A DNA stretch of 64,000 nucleotides. Origin: Straminergon stramineum. Taxonomy: Eukaryota > Streptophyta > Bryopsida > Hypnales > Calliergonaceae. Under the pieces are notes generated by a model. The model searched no databases. It was not told the DNA's origin and saw only the letters and a program-made list of their open reading frames with translations. How positions within the stretch are numbered: the first letter of the stretch is position 1; each line of letters opens with the position of its first letter. Below are positions 23,700-35,160 of this stretch, in pieces. The translations under genes were made by a program, and so were the position numbers. The DNA lies in contig OY987264.1 in NCBI GenBank assembly GCA_963920665.1, positions 29,802,906-29,866,905 of the forward strand, in the 5' to 3' direction.

Positions 23700-24666
23700 G
23701 CAAAGGTTAAGCTTATCTCCCCGCCGCTCTCCCTTCCCCTGTCAAGCTCCGAGGTCGGCGAAGAAAGCTCGCTTTTCGCTTTAATCGTACTTTCACTCTT
23801 CCATGGCCTCCTCTGGAATCGCAAATCCCAGCCACATCTTTACCGATTCCCTGCCCCGCCTCTTGCGCCTCTTCATCATCTCCAGAAAACAACAACAACA
23901 ACAACAATACCCTTAACTTGTTATTATTGTTATTATTCTTCATTCTTCTTCAACGCTCAAGCTCTCCACCTCTCATCATACTTCTTCTGTTCTTCTTCTT
24001 CAACGCCTCAACTTAATTCCTTCGTCTACTGCTTCTTCTGCTTCTTCTCCTGGGAGGTCGTTGTTCTTCTTCTGCTGCTGCTGCTTTTTCCACTTGATGT
24101 CAGTTAAGTTAAGCTGCTGGCTCATCACCACTCAAGTTAGGGCTCCTGTCTGCCTCTCTCTGGACGCAGACATCAAACCTTTTTGTCGCTGCGTAACTTA
24201 ACCCTTGAACGTCACACCGCCAAGCGAAGCCCAGCCCAGCCCAGCCGAGCGCAGCCAAGCCAAGCGGAGTGTTTTAAAATCTGTGACGTTGAAAGGTTAA
24301 TTCCTTTGACAATTTTGTGTTTCGATTTGGACTTCCCTTGTGAGAATTTCATCTGGGTCGCTCTCGGAATTTGCGACAGACCCAAGCGCAATTTTCCGAT
24401 TCTTTCGATTTTTATCTATTTTTTTCGAGTTTCGAGACTTTTGGGCCTTTGGGGGCCTTTGGCGATTTTTGCGACTCTTGTGATTTTTGCGGTTTATGAG
24501 ATTTTTGAGATTTGGGGAATTTGGGGGATTTTTTTATTAAGGAAGAGGACCAACACTCAGTCCGTTCGACAGGTGTGCTGATTCGGGTGTTTGCGTGGCT
24601 CGGCGTAGTGGCGAGGGGTGTTGCTGCTGTGTTTCGGTGGTTTGAGAGGAGGGGCGAGAGAGAGCT
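23700..24666 (+). promoter_or_regulatory. Promoter and 5' UTR region of the ATS1 gene
   Basis: Sequence changes here from AT-rich to a pyrimidine-rich, GC-balanced block with CTTCTT runs (about 23935-24090), a CAA run (23887-23907) and a GCCCA/GCCAA pentamer repeat (about 24225-24268). This is typical of a plant core promoter and leader. A short open frame at 23803-23916 (37 codons, ending in a Gln run from the CAA repeat) could be an upstream ORF if transcription starts before it. I cannot fix the transcription start or say whether the leader contains an intron. Confidence 0.5.
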
Positions 24667-27600
24667 ATGGCGGGGGCCGCGGCCAGGATGGTAAGCTGGC
24701 CTATTGCGCAGCAGCATCTCGTTAGAGGAAGCGGAATTAGCGCGGCGAGCAACAGCAGCAGCAGCTGCCATGCGTTGCTGCGGAGTTTTCCCGATCGATT
24801 GGACCATTTTCCGCCGTTGCCGTCGCTGGTTCGGGTGAAGCGGAGCAGCCGGGGGAGTGTCGTGATGTTGAATGGAAAATTGAATGAATTTCGGGGGAGT
24901 GCGCGGGCGGTCATTACGCAGGTCGGGGAAGCCACTGCGGCTGGGGTGCGGGAGACGGTGACCGACCTGGAAGTCGCCGATGGCGGGCATTCCCGCAGTT
25001 TTGAAGGAGCGCAAACGGAACAAGGTGCTGACCCTAGCTTATACCTGAGTGGCATACTTTTGGTGTAGCCAAGTAATGTTTTTAGCGTTTTCCATTGTTT
25101 CTTTCATTCTTTTAGTAAAGAATTGCCGCCTTTTGTATGAGGGATAATCATTCCACTGTCACCTCCTGCTCCAGAGTTTCGGTTACTTGACATTAGTCTG
25201 GATATGTCTTACATTCGTTGGAAGCTGTATACCAATCCCAATCCCTTTTGTATAATCCTATCCTGGCAGTATGGCTGGGGTTGGGGGCTTAAGTTCATAT
25301 GTGACCTATCTGAGTGTTGAGACTGAATAAGAGCGTCAAACTTAATGCATTTACTGATTTTGTTCTGATATGAGGGGTTGTCTTGTTCTTTGATCCTTTA
25401 CTTGGGAAGACTGATGTAAATTTGGCTGGAGTATCATTTTAGCTGAGACAATTCGTTTGAGATGCAGACTTGATCCTAGCTATCGCCAAGGAGGTAGATT
25501 CAGGTCGATTGCCGATGCGTGCGGGGAAGGGAATGGAAGAATTATATCGGAATTATCGAGATGCTGTAGGTTTTTCAAGTCTATTCTGTGGAGCTTTAGA
25601 TAGTAGAATGATTGGTGATGCAATTATTTTTGTTGTTGCACGATGTCATACCGGTGTTATCTGCTGTGGAGTTGTAGAGAGGCAATATGGATTTAGTAGG
25701 TCGAGTCCAGAAGGATTTTCTTATGATTGACGATGCATTGTCCAAGCAGGTGGTTGGCAGTGGCGTGGAGAATGCTATGGAAATTGCTGTACGAGTTATG
25801 GCAACAGTTTTGGATCGTATTCTTCTGCAATTCGAGGTGCCTATATTTTCCTCTGATTCTTTTGATTAAATTTTTTTCCCCTGGCGAAGATATACATTTT
25901 CAGATGACGAGTTCTAGGAACTGATGGCAGTGTTTGGTGGGTTGTTTTCCGTGCAGGATCCTTTCACATTTTTAAATTATCACCCGAGGATGACAGACCC
26001 TTATGATTATTATACGTTTGGTCAAAATTATGTGCGTCCGCTTCTAGATTTCAGGTGGGTGTTCTCTTGGGTTTCCAGAGTGTCAGAGTTGATTTCGAAT
26101 CGATTAAGACCGCTTGCTGAAGCTTTGGTGATTTGATTTTGGGATGACACAGGAACTCATACCTTGGAAACTTAGAAGTCTTTGACCAGATTGAGAAGAA
26201 CTTGAAGGAGGTGAGACCCGTGCGACTCGAGTGCTCTTAAAGTTATGGAGATGTGCGAAGCTTCTTGCACGGGTGAAGAATAGGTGTCATGCTGCTAATA
26301 ATTGTGAGTGCGTTTTGATGTCAGGGGCACAATGTTATTTTGCTAGCCAATCACCAGACTGAAGCAGATCCTGCTGTGATGGCTTTGTTGCTTGAGCACA
26401 GTCACCCTTACTTGGCAGAGAATTTGGTAAGATTTGAAAACTTTTTACTATCCTCTATTTGGAATCTTGTACTCTTTGAACATTTGTTTTGATTGAAATT
26501 TTGTTGTCCACTTTCCAGACTTATGTGGCTGGAGATAGAGTGGTGTTGGATCCCTTCTGCAAACCGTTCAGTATGGGCAGGCAAGTTTCTATCTTTACAA
26601 TCTTAAGGCATTATGTTAGTTTCTGAGCTGGCTGCTTGCTTCAAGTTGGTGGGGTGTCGTAAGCTATAAACTCGTGAGTGTGCACGCTAGAAAGAAGTCA
26701 ACTTTGGAAGCTAACATCGGTTGTAGTAACTTACAAACCTATTTCTATCGTTCAAAAATCTTGGACATGCTCTCTGTTTCTATGGATGTATTTTGTTGCC
26801 TGGAAGTTTTCTTATTGGTTTACTTCAACCCCTTCAGATATGGAGGTTGTCACACTTGGCCGTTTTTACGGATGAGTATCTTTTGTGCCATGGACACAGG
26901 ACATACCGCAGACCCTAATTTGTCCCCCATCGTCAAGTCACAAGAAAGTTCCCCCCCTCATGTCTGATTACGTGTGTTTGTCGGCATTCAGGAACCTCTT
27001 ATGTGTGTATTCAAGGAAACACATCAATGATGTGCCGGAGCTGGCAAAAATGAAAGTGAGGGAAAATGGCAGGACTCTAATGCAGATGTCGAAGTTGCTG
27101 AAGTAAGAGAATGATCCTATTTTCCACATAAATTGTCCTTCATTTGGTGTACATTTTGATTTTGTTGTGTTGACTGGTACAACTTTTGGGAGGTGTTTCC
27201 AGGGCGGGAGGCCAATTATTGTGGGTAGCACCCAGTGGTGGACGCGATCGCCCTGATCCAGACACTAATGAATGGGTTCCTGTAAGATTACTCACTTAAT
27301 ATTACTTGTATTTGGATGACTATTTGTGTGATCATGGAATGTAACCTTCCGCTAGGTCATCTTACATCCAAATTCAGAATTTGTGGCTCGAGTCATCGAG
27401 TTAATTCGTGCTGGATTTGATGGCGAATGTGCAAGCGCCTGCCCACGACATTCTGTCAAGTTTCCAACGTCGGGTCAATTTGTGCAGGCTGTATTTGAAT
27501 CTTCTTCTGTGGAGAACATGAAGCGACTTGCGGAAGTTGTGCGAGTGCCTACCCACATACATGCCCTTTCCCTATTATGTTTTGAAATTATGCCACCTCC

Positions 27601-27688
27601 TGTCCAGGTCGGTTCACTTAACCCCTTAGTGCCTTGAACTAAAATTAGAATCTCTACTTTAAAAGCTCTTATCCAGTAATTGTAACTC

Positions 27689-27739
<51 letters not shown>

Positions 27740-28584
27740 CAAAAACTTACATCTCATAAAAGTTCATATGAAGCTACTGAGTTCATTTTGTATGACTTCT
27801 ATATGAACTCAGTAGCTTTTTAATAGTTTAAGGAAGCTCAATAGTTTAAGTAGCTTTTTAATAGTTCAAACACTTCGCAGTTTAAGGAAGCTTTTTGAAC
27901 CGTTTTGTTTTCTAAGGAATCCAAAAGCTAAAAAAAGTTTTATAAAATTGTAACTTCTAGAATGTTCCTGAAATTTCAATTCATATGAAGTTCATGTGAA
28001 GTCGTATGATAGATATATGACAATGACAAAGGGGCTATTGGTATATTTTTCTACCTTCCTTGAATCTTCTTAAAAGATTTATTCAGCTCCTAAAAATATA
28101 GGTGTGGCTACTTTTGGCCATTTACGTACTTAAATTTCATCGTGACTGTTATAATATTTGCATTTAAGTGTATCTGGCAGAGCTTGTTATTCGAACTTGC
28201 TGTAGATCTAAGAAACCACTTGTTTCGATTGTTTGTTGCAGGTGGCAAAGGAGCTAGGGGAACGAAGAGCAGTAGGTTTTAGTGGCGTCGGTCTAGGGGT
28301 TTCGAAGGAACTTGATTTTGACTCGATTGCCAAGGGAGAGAGTAATATTGATACTGTGAGTCACTGTGTCCACTATCTCTTTGCTACATTGGGAAAGAAG
28401 CTATCCCGCCATAATGTATTGAATTTTTCTTGACTATTGGGTGCAGGTGAGGGAGGCACAGTCACTAGCGGCATGGAATGAGGTGAACAATATGTACAAC
28501 GTATTAAAGGCGGCCATTTATGGTGATAAAGGATGTGGCGCTAGCTCAAGCTCCTTGAGATTAGCTCAGCCCTGGAGGGAATGA
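24667..28584 (+). CDS. ATS1: Plastidial glycerol-3-phosphate acyltransferase
   Basis: This soluble chloroplast enzyme transfers an acyl group from acyl-ACP to sn-1 of glycerol-3-phosphate, the first step of the plastid (prokaryotic) glycerolipid pathway. Twelve exons: 24667-25024, 25468-25565, 25750-25836, 25957-26054, 26153-26210, 26325-26426, 26519-26580, 26992-27102, 27203-27281, 27488-27607, 28242-28355 and 28447-28584; all keep frame and give 474 residues, close to known plant enzymes. Residues 1 to about 110 are Ser/Arg/Ala-rich, fitting a transit peptide. [27 protein letters not shown], the catalytic block NHQTEAD (HX4D, His about 243 and Asp about 248), [15 protein letters not shown] and APSGGRDRP (substrate binding) all match the family, as does the SQPW-like C-terminus. 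The seventh intron uses a GC donor (26581). Intron 10 holds an AT microsatellite. No defect is seen. Confidence 0.95.
27691..27738. repeat. AT dinucleotide microsatellite
   Basis: About 23 uninterrupted AT units lie in intron 10 of the ATS1 gene. A 15-bp-arm hairpin follows at 27771-27785 and 27804-27818 (AAGCTACTGAGTTCA and its inverse). The repeat is likely to vary in length between individuals. Confidence 0.95.
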
Positions 28585-29902
28585 AATCAGGTATTTCTTA
28601 AGACGTGCATCTTGTATAACTATTAAACGTCCTCATTGGCATTGGCTTCAACGCCGTCCAAGCTCCAAGTCATGCATGGATTAGAAGCGTGTTAACCATG
28701 TGCACTTTCATGCAACAGACCTTGCTCTGGATGATGCGTCACATTTGCAATATTAGGTTGGTCATATCTGTGTAGCGCCACAACTGGCCCTCATTGGGTG
28801 TTGTATTCTGCTCAAAATTTGCACCATTCGTACATTGTAAAAGCAGTTTTAGTACTGAATTGATTGATTGATCGATCGACTAGTTTTTGAATTTTTTTTA
28901 TAAACCGAGGATTGGGAATGTCGGATCCTCATCAAAGTCGCTGCTCCATATATGCGCTTCTTCTGAAAAGTTTGAGTGATGGCACCGCGTTTGGCTGTAT
29001 TATCATCTAAATATTTGTGTACTAGTACTCGTGCGTACAAGAATTTCTTCCCTTTTATATTTGTAATACTTTTATGTGTATTGCGATTTCTCCCTCGTAC
29101 ACATTTAAGTATTAGATTGTGTATTACTAGTATTATTTTCCCCCCCGTGTATTACTACGTTATCTGTACTGAATTCGTGATAGTTGTTGAATACTGAAGT
29201 ATTAATACTATATTTAGTAAGTTCTAGTGTTACTGACCCTTTACGTACATAACTTCTCTGAGTGTAGCATGAATCCTTGGAACACAGTTGAAGCACCCAA
29301 GAATATAGGTTCAAAGAAATGAATCACCTTTATTGGAAGTCGAGGACTTATGGCTACCTCATCCTTGTGAAGGCATATATTTAGAAATTTGGGCCAATTC
29401 TTAGGTGATGTTTTTAAGGTAAATTTGAGAAAGCTTCTATGAAGTGGGTTTTTTAAGGTGAAACTTCTTAGAAATTTGGGCCAATTCTTAGATATCTTGG
29501 TTTTTTTTAAGGTAAATCCTAGAAAGCATGTGTGGAGTGTGGACCATTTAATCTATTTGATAGATGTGAAGAATTGTGGTGAGAGGTCTTCATTGGTATT
29601 TGTGTGGAGTGTAGACTATTTAGTTTATTTGAGAGATGTGAAGAATTGTGGCGAAAGGACTATTGCCAATGTCAATTCATTCCAAGCAATATTTGGAATT
29701 TCTTTTGTAGATCTAGTGCACTTGTTTAGTTTTTGACAATGCTCCCATCACTTACTTTCAAATTAACTCACTTACACATTGTGACATATTCAAGTGGGAT
29801 GGTTTGGTGCCATGCCGTCTTCAAGACTTTCCACAAGTAATTCAAATTTGCTAGAGTATTGTAAAGAAAGTATCATGAAAGAATGATTTTCTTTTGGAGT
29901 TC
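28585..29902. other. ATS1 3' flank and intergenic DNA
   Basis: The first 300-400 bases are GC-balanced and probably hold the ATS1 3' UTR. Beyond about 29.0 kb I see no gene. Short direct duplications occur at 29381-29660: a block with TAGAAATTTGGGCCAATTCTTA repeated 88 bp apart, and TGTGTGGAGTGT with following sequence repeated 71 bp apart. Confidence 0.5.
29381..29660. repeat. Two adjacent short direct duplications
   Basis: The sequence around TTTGGGCCAATTCTTA occurs at about 29381 and 29469. The sequence around TGTGTGGAGTGT, followed by GATGTGAAGAATTGTGG, occurs at 29529 and 29600. The copies differ slightly. The open frame across them (29458-29736) is a by-product of the duplication and resembles no known protein. 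Confidence 0.7.
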
Positions 29903-30302
29903 TTAACCCATTAAGGTCTAGTTGACCACTTTGTAGTCAAAATTGACACTTTTTCTTTGGTAGCTAGAATTTTAGAATGAATTTGAGCTTGGATGATTTG
30001 GAAATGAGTGTATTGGGATAAAGATTGGGAAATTTTGTGCTTGCATATGGTTTAGGGGTAGAAAAAACCAATGAAATATGAATTGAAAATATACAAATCA
30101 ATGTACCAATTTATATTGGGAACCATCAATTGTAACAATGTATTGTTGAGCTCTAAGCATTTATATCTCTTTCAATTGGTATGATTTGGTATAATTAGAT
30201 CTTTTGATTTCAAATCGGTTTGGTATTTTTTATCATGTTCAGCCTAGAACTAGAAAATGTCTTGTTTGCCTCCAAAATCAACTATGGTCCTTAATGGGTT
30301 AA
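29903..30302. mobile_element. TTAA-bounded TIR element, 400 bp
   Basis: The left end is TTAACCCATTAAGGTC and the right end is GGTCCTTAATGGGTTAA, almost exact inverses, with TTAA at both edges and no further flanking duplication. This is the shortest complete copy of the family in the window. It has no coding capacity. Confidence 0.6.
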
Positions 30303-30511
30303 TTATAGTTCAAAAGTAGTATCAATTAGAATATGTTTCTTTAACTATGTTGCCCTTTATTTAGGACATCAATTGATGTTTTCTTTGTACTTCTTTATTA
30401 CTTTAGAATACAAAAATGGTGCATTGGATAGTGTGCAATAGTAAATAATTGCTTATCCATATTCATAAGGTAAGTGCACTCTATTTTGATTATGTTAGTA
30501 AAACCAATCCA

Positions 30512-31229
30512 TTGACCCCTATAGTCCTAAGAGTTCCCTCATAGGAGTCTTGAAGGTTTGGGCAAATATTTATGTTTATTTTTGTCAAGATGATTTGAAT
30601 TTGTTTTTCTAGATAGTAAAATTGATAAGTTTTTTGGAAATATAATTTTATTTCAAATGTTGTTTGAGAGAAAAATTTGTGTCACAATAAGCTCTAAAAT
30701 AGGCAAAGGTAAACAACCAAAAACATGTACAAAAACTTTAATTTTTTAAATAATTTTAGTTTTTGAAATTTCTTATAGGTTATATTTTTGTATGTGGAAA
30801 GATTTGATTTATAGCATTTGGAAAAGTTATGTGAAAGTGTATTGGATCCATTTTTGAACAAAATTTTAATTATTTTTCAAACCAAAAAATTGCACATAGT
30901 TTAGTTTTCTTTCTGGAACAATTTGAAGGTTCGGATTGATGTGTTTCAATTCCATCTTTGAGCTATTAATAATTTTGTTTTCCTTCTATCTTGTACCTAC
31001 TTTGACTTAACAATTTCTTAAAGAGTGAAATTCATGTGGGGAAGGTGTAATTTTTTTGCCATAAATCTCAACTCAATTCTTCAACATTCTCATACTAATC
31101 TAGTGCAAGATACTATCACATTGGATATGCAAGAGAAACAAATGTTTAAAATTTTTGTTGTTTGTATTGAAAATGGTAGTTTTGAGTGATTTTTGTCAAA
31201 AAAATTGACCTTGAGGATTTAGGGGTTAA
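30512..31229. mobile_element. TTAA-family element, 718 bp
   Basis: The right end is TTTAGGGGTTAA (TTAA at 31226-31229). The left end reads TTGACCCCTATAGTCCTAAG, with TTAA changed to TTGA. The interior near 30950-31200 aligns with 32840-33250 of the next copy (GAGCTATTAA.AATTT, TGGTAGTTTTGAG-like end), so the two are closely related neighbours only about 170 bp apart. Confidence 0.5.
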
Positions 31230-31397
31230 GATTTTAAATGTATTATCTTGATATATCAATCCATTTTAAGTAAATCTAAAGCAATACTTCATAATTTATA
31301 GTTTATCCATCCACTATCTTAAAAAGTAAATGCTAAAAGAACCTGAATTCTCTTTTGATTGCCAACAAGATCCAACAACCAATTTTGTAGTTACACC

Positions 31398-33287
31398 TTA
31401 ACCTCTAAAGGACCATTTGTCCCCTTGGGGGTCAATTTGGGTCAAAGTAGGTTCCTATGACCTCAATTTTTAGGGGAATTTTTGGAATTTTTTTAAGGAT
31501 ATGCAATTTTATGAGAGCTTCGTGGATATATAGTTTTTATTTCAATTGGTGCCTAGGGGAAAAAATTATGGAACAAGTCAAAAGTGGAGGTCAACGAGCA
31601 GCACAAAAAAATCACAAAAAGCCAAAATATATATTTTTTGAAAACTCCTAAAATGTGATTTTTTTTCTCTACATTTGAATCAATGATTCATTCTATTTGG
31701 ACTACACTAATAATGGTATTTAGTATTCTCTTACTAATAGTATTATGTGAACTTTTACCACACCCACTCTAAATGTCAAGTGGTTTGCATTTAGAGTTTC
31801 AAGTCCAATTCAAAGTGTTGTAACTTTTGCATCCAATGTCTAAATTCAATAAAAAAAATTTGGGGAAATTTGTACTCTCTCTTCAAGTTTGTATGGTAAA
31901 TTTGTTAGATCAATCCAAGATGTAGTAATATTTTGGAAGCCAATCAAAGTTCACAGGTTCAATTTGAGTTCACCAAAATGCATTTGATGGCTGCAATTTG
32001 GGGGGCTTGTATCTCCTTCATCCAATGTTTGTTTTCAATAAAATATATTGGGTTATGTTTCCCTTGAATTCTAGTTGTTGTGGCAACATTTTCATGTCAA
32101 TCCAATTTGTTTTGAATGTTTGGGAGCAATTCGAGGTTCAAAATCCAAATGTTTTTGGATTATAGTGAACTTTGGCAGTTTGTTTCTTCTTCATACAATG
32201 TGTGTTTCTAATGAATTTTTTGGGGAAAGTTGTGCATACTAGTCTATTTTTGGTGGTTAAAATTTCATATCAATTTAAGAAGTTATGAATGATTGAGAAG
32301 CAGTTTAGTAGGAGGTTCAACCTTAGATGTGTATTATGCAACTTTTCTTATTATTTTTTGACATTTCAAAGCCATTTTGTAGACACAATGAGTCAATTGA
32401 ATGATATTTTTTTTCACCAATGTGTTTGTATGCTGATTTTGAATCAATTTTTAGTTAAAAAAATTTCATTGCAATTTGATGAAATAATTGCTAACACTAA
32501 ATGTAATCTTGTAAGAAAATTTATATCCTAAAAAATTGTTGAAGTTGACAAATAGTGTTTATGTTGACATTTTGTGTTGACAACATTAGAAGGATTGTTG
32601 ACATTTAGTGTTGTGCTTCAAAGTTAGTGTTTTGAACACTAAATACCATTATTAGTGTAGTGATGAGAAAGTTATGGACAATCTTAGTTTTTCGAGCAAT
32701 CTTGAAGCATCTTCTTGAAGAAAGAACTTTTAGGATTCATTTTTTAATGCCCTTTTTACAATTTTCTAAAAGAAAATATTAGAGAGGGTTATCTTGCTTC
32801 GTAGAACAAACTCACTATTGGGATTATTGTATTTGAATTTCATCTTAGAGCTATTAACAATTTAGTTTTTCCTTCAATCTTGAACCTACTGCTACTTAAC
32901 AATTTTTTAATGAGTAAAATTTAAGCGTTTTTCTCTTGAATTATTTTTCCCAGATTCTCAACTAGTCAACTCAAGTATTCAACATAAAAACTTAGAAAAT
33001 CAAAATCAATGATACAAAAAATTTCAATTAAGAAGATTCAAAGCCAATTAATCTAATCAAGCAAGTTATAAAAAAAACTAGTTTTCTTCACTTTGGATGT
33101 AAATATCTTGTAATCTCTGTGGTCAAAGTTTCTGAAATTTCTTCCATGCACTCTCATACTAATTTTGTATAAGATCCTACAATTAGATATGCAAAAAAAA
33201 AAAATCTAAGTTTTTTACTCTTTGCAATAGAAGAGGTAGTTTTGAGAATGTTTTGTGGAGAAAAGGCCTCAATCCTTTAGGGGTCAA
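31398..33287. mobile_element. TTAA-family element, 1.89 kb, with nested insert
   Basis: The left end is TTAACCTCTAAAGGACCA. The right end is CCTTTAGGGGTCAA, with TTAA changed to TCAA. The first 100 bp resemble the start of the element at 16568, and the last 400 bp resemble the end of the one at 30512. A second terminal-inverted-repeat element (31701-32661) is embedded in it; without that insert the copy is about 0.93 kb, near the 923-bp copy at 11191. Confidence 0.5.
31701..32661. mobile_element. 961-bp element with perfect 24-bp inverted ends
   Basis: ACTACACTAATAATGGTATT plus TAGT at 31701-31724 recurs exactly in reverse complement at 32638-32661. The termini contain CACTAATAATGG, recalling CACTA elements, but I see no clear 3-bp target duplication outside them. 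The 80-residue frame inside (32289-32531) resembles nothing known. It lies within the TTAA-family element 31398-33287. Confidence 0.65.
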
Positions 33288-34500
33288 ATAGTCAAATATA
33301 AACATTTCTTAATCTTTCATGTGTCCACATTGTGAATTTTGTTTAATCCGAAATTAGAGAATTGTAGTGAATGATGTTGCCAATAGAATCTAAATTTTTT
33401 GTTGCTTGAAGAAAATGCTTGAAATTTTCAAGAACAACATGTTGTAGGTTCCCACAATTGGCCATAAACTCCATAAAAAAATATTCATTTAGAACCTTGA
33501 AGCAAGAAAAAGTGATTCCCAAACAACATTGTTTAGAGAATATATTAGAAATTTTTAAATGCAATATGTTGTAGGCTCTTACAATTGGTCATAGACTTTG
33601 TAAAATACAATATATTTAGAACCTTGAAGCAACAAAAAGTTATACCTATATAGCTATACCCTTAAATAGCCACTTGGATTACATACTCAAAATTCAAATT
33701 AAGAGACTAAAGATTTCATAGTCATTTGCTATTAGGTATATAATAATTCATTTTAACCCTATAAGGACATTCAGGTTAAAAAATAGATGATGGATGAATT
33801 TTGGTGCACCTATTGATCCAAAACATAATCATTTTTCACTATATTGGTAATAGGTCTTGTCCTTTCAAAGATAAGAACCTAACAATTTACCATACCCCTC
33901 CGTTCACCCTCACACCTAGATGGACATAAACATCCTATTTGGCAAATGAAATCTACATTGGCAATTAGAAAAAGAGTGAAATTCATCCTTTTCCCACCAA
34001 AATAGACAAGGTGGATACCAACACTGAAATGATAATCAAGGAGGACCACCTAGAATGGGCAAACATTTCACAAAGGGTGTCTATTTACTATCATTACACT
34101 GAAATTTCCATATTTTCTTGTTGGGAAGTGAAAGGAGGTTCCACCGAAATTTTTTCCTAAGGGTCCAACTAATGAATCTAATAATCATCATCAATCCCGG
34201 AGCCCAATTTGTTTCTGAATCACATATAAAAGCCAACGCTCTCATCTTTCACGTGGTTCAGTCGGCACACACAACCCTTGGAGCTACTGTCACTCAGCAA
34301 TACCTTCCGATTCCTTCAGTGACTGTCATAGGCATCTGTTACTGCATTTCACTACGGGTACGGCCCGTCCTTTCAGGATTAAGGAACCATGATCAGAGGC
34401 TTACTCAGACCTGGGGTAAAAGAGTAGAGTGCAAGACTGGGGTGCAAGCATGGGATAAACTACAGTACTTAATTGGTTCGACAATAAATGCAACTCTATG
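33288..34500. other. Gene-free stretch before the VARICOSE 3' end
   Basis: No gene is seen. A lone TTAA-family terminus (TTAACCCTATAAGGAC) begins at 33753. The open frame at 34118-34507 is on the opposite strand to the neighbouring gene and resembles no protein I know. Confidence 0.4.
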
Positions 34501-35160
34501 CTTCTAGCTGCTCCTTAACAAAAGCACAACGACGGTAGCGCACATCCACGATGTTAATATTGATAACGATGCAGTAGAATAGATAACCACACTGCATCTG
34601 CTAATCGTCAAAGAACTCTAGAGCACAGCACATACATACATACACCATAGAGAAACTGAAACCCAAGAGCACCGCACCAAATCCGCATCGCGCAGAGGCT
34701 CTTGTCTAACTAGATCTATAGAGCTTCAGAAACAAATAGAGTACAACTTCATTTGTTTCCAAACAGGAGAACTGCTATTATTCTATCAAAGGGCTGCTCA
34801 AAGCCGAAATAGTGGATCAGGGCAGTAAACGCTATCTGCCCCTTACAACTCTTTCCTGGCCACTAAGCTAACTCCAAAACGAACCATACCAGCGCCTTCA
34901 TATTTGTACATTTTCCTCTACACACACTTCTGCACACCTCCCCTCTCAACTCAGAGGCCTATATACTTCCTAACATACACGACGACTTTCGGGAGACCTC
35001 TTCGCTGTGCCTGCTCGACAATCTCGATCATGCTGGCCAATACACCTGGCGATACAACGAAAAGAGAACGAAAACACGTGTCGAACGAAAAACTAGTGCT
35101 ATCACAGCCGTCCTCGCTTCATCTCGTGGCCATCGATCACGCACCTGGTTCTAACAACTC

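Noticed and set aside
24412..25068. Several overlapping open frames on both strands over the first ATS1 exon
   Set aside because: Only the plus frame from 24667 leads in phase through conserved acyltransferase exons; the minus-strand frames are low-complexity Pro/Ser/Lys runs.
34118..34507. 129-residue plus-strand frame
   Set aside because: No domain or family resemblance; it lies downstream of the minus-strand VARICOSE gene, probably near or in its 3' UTR.
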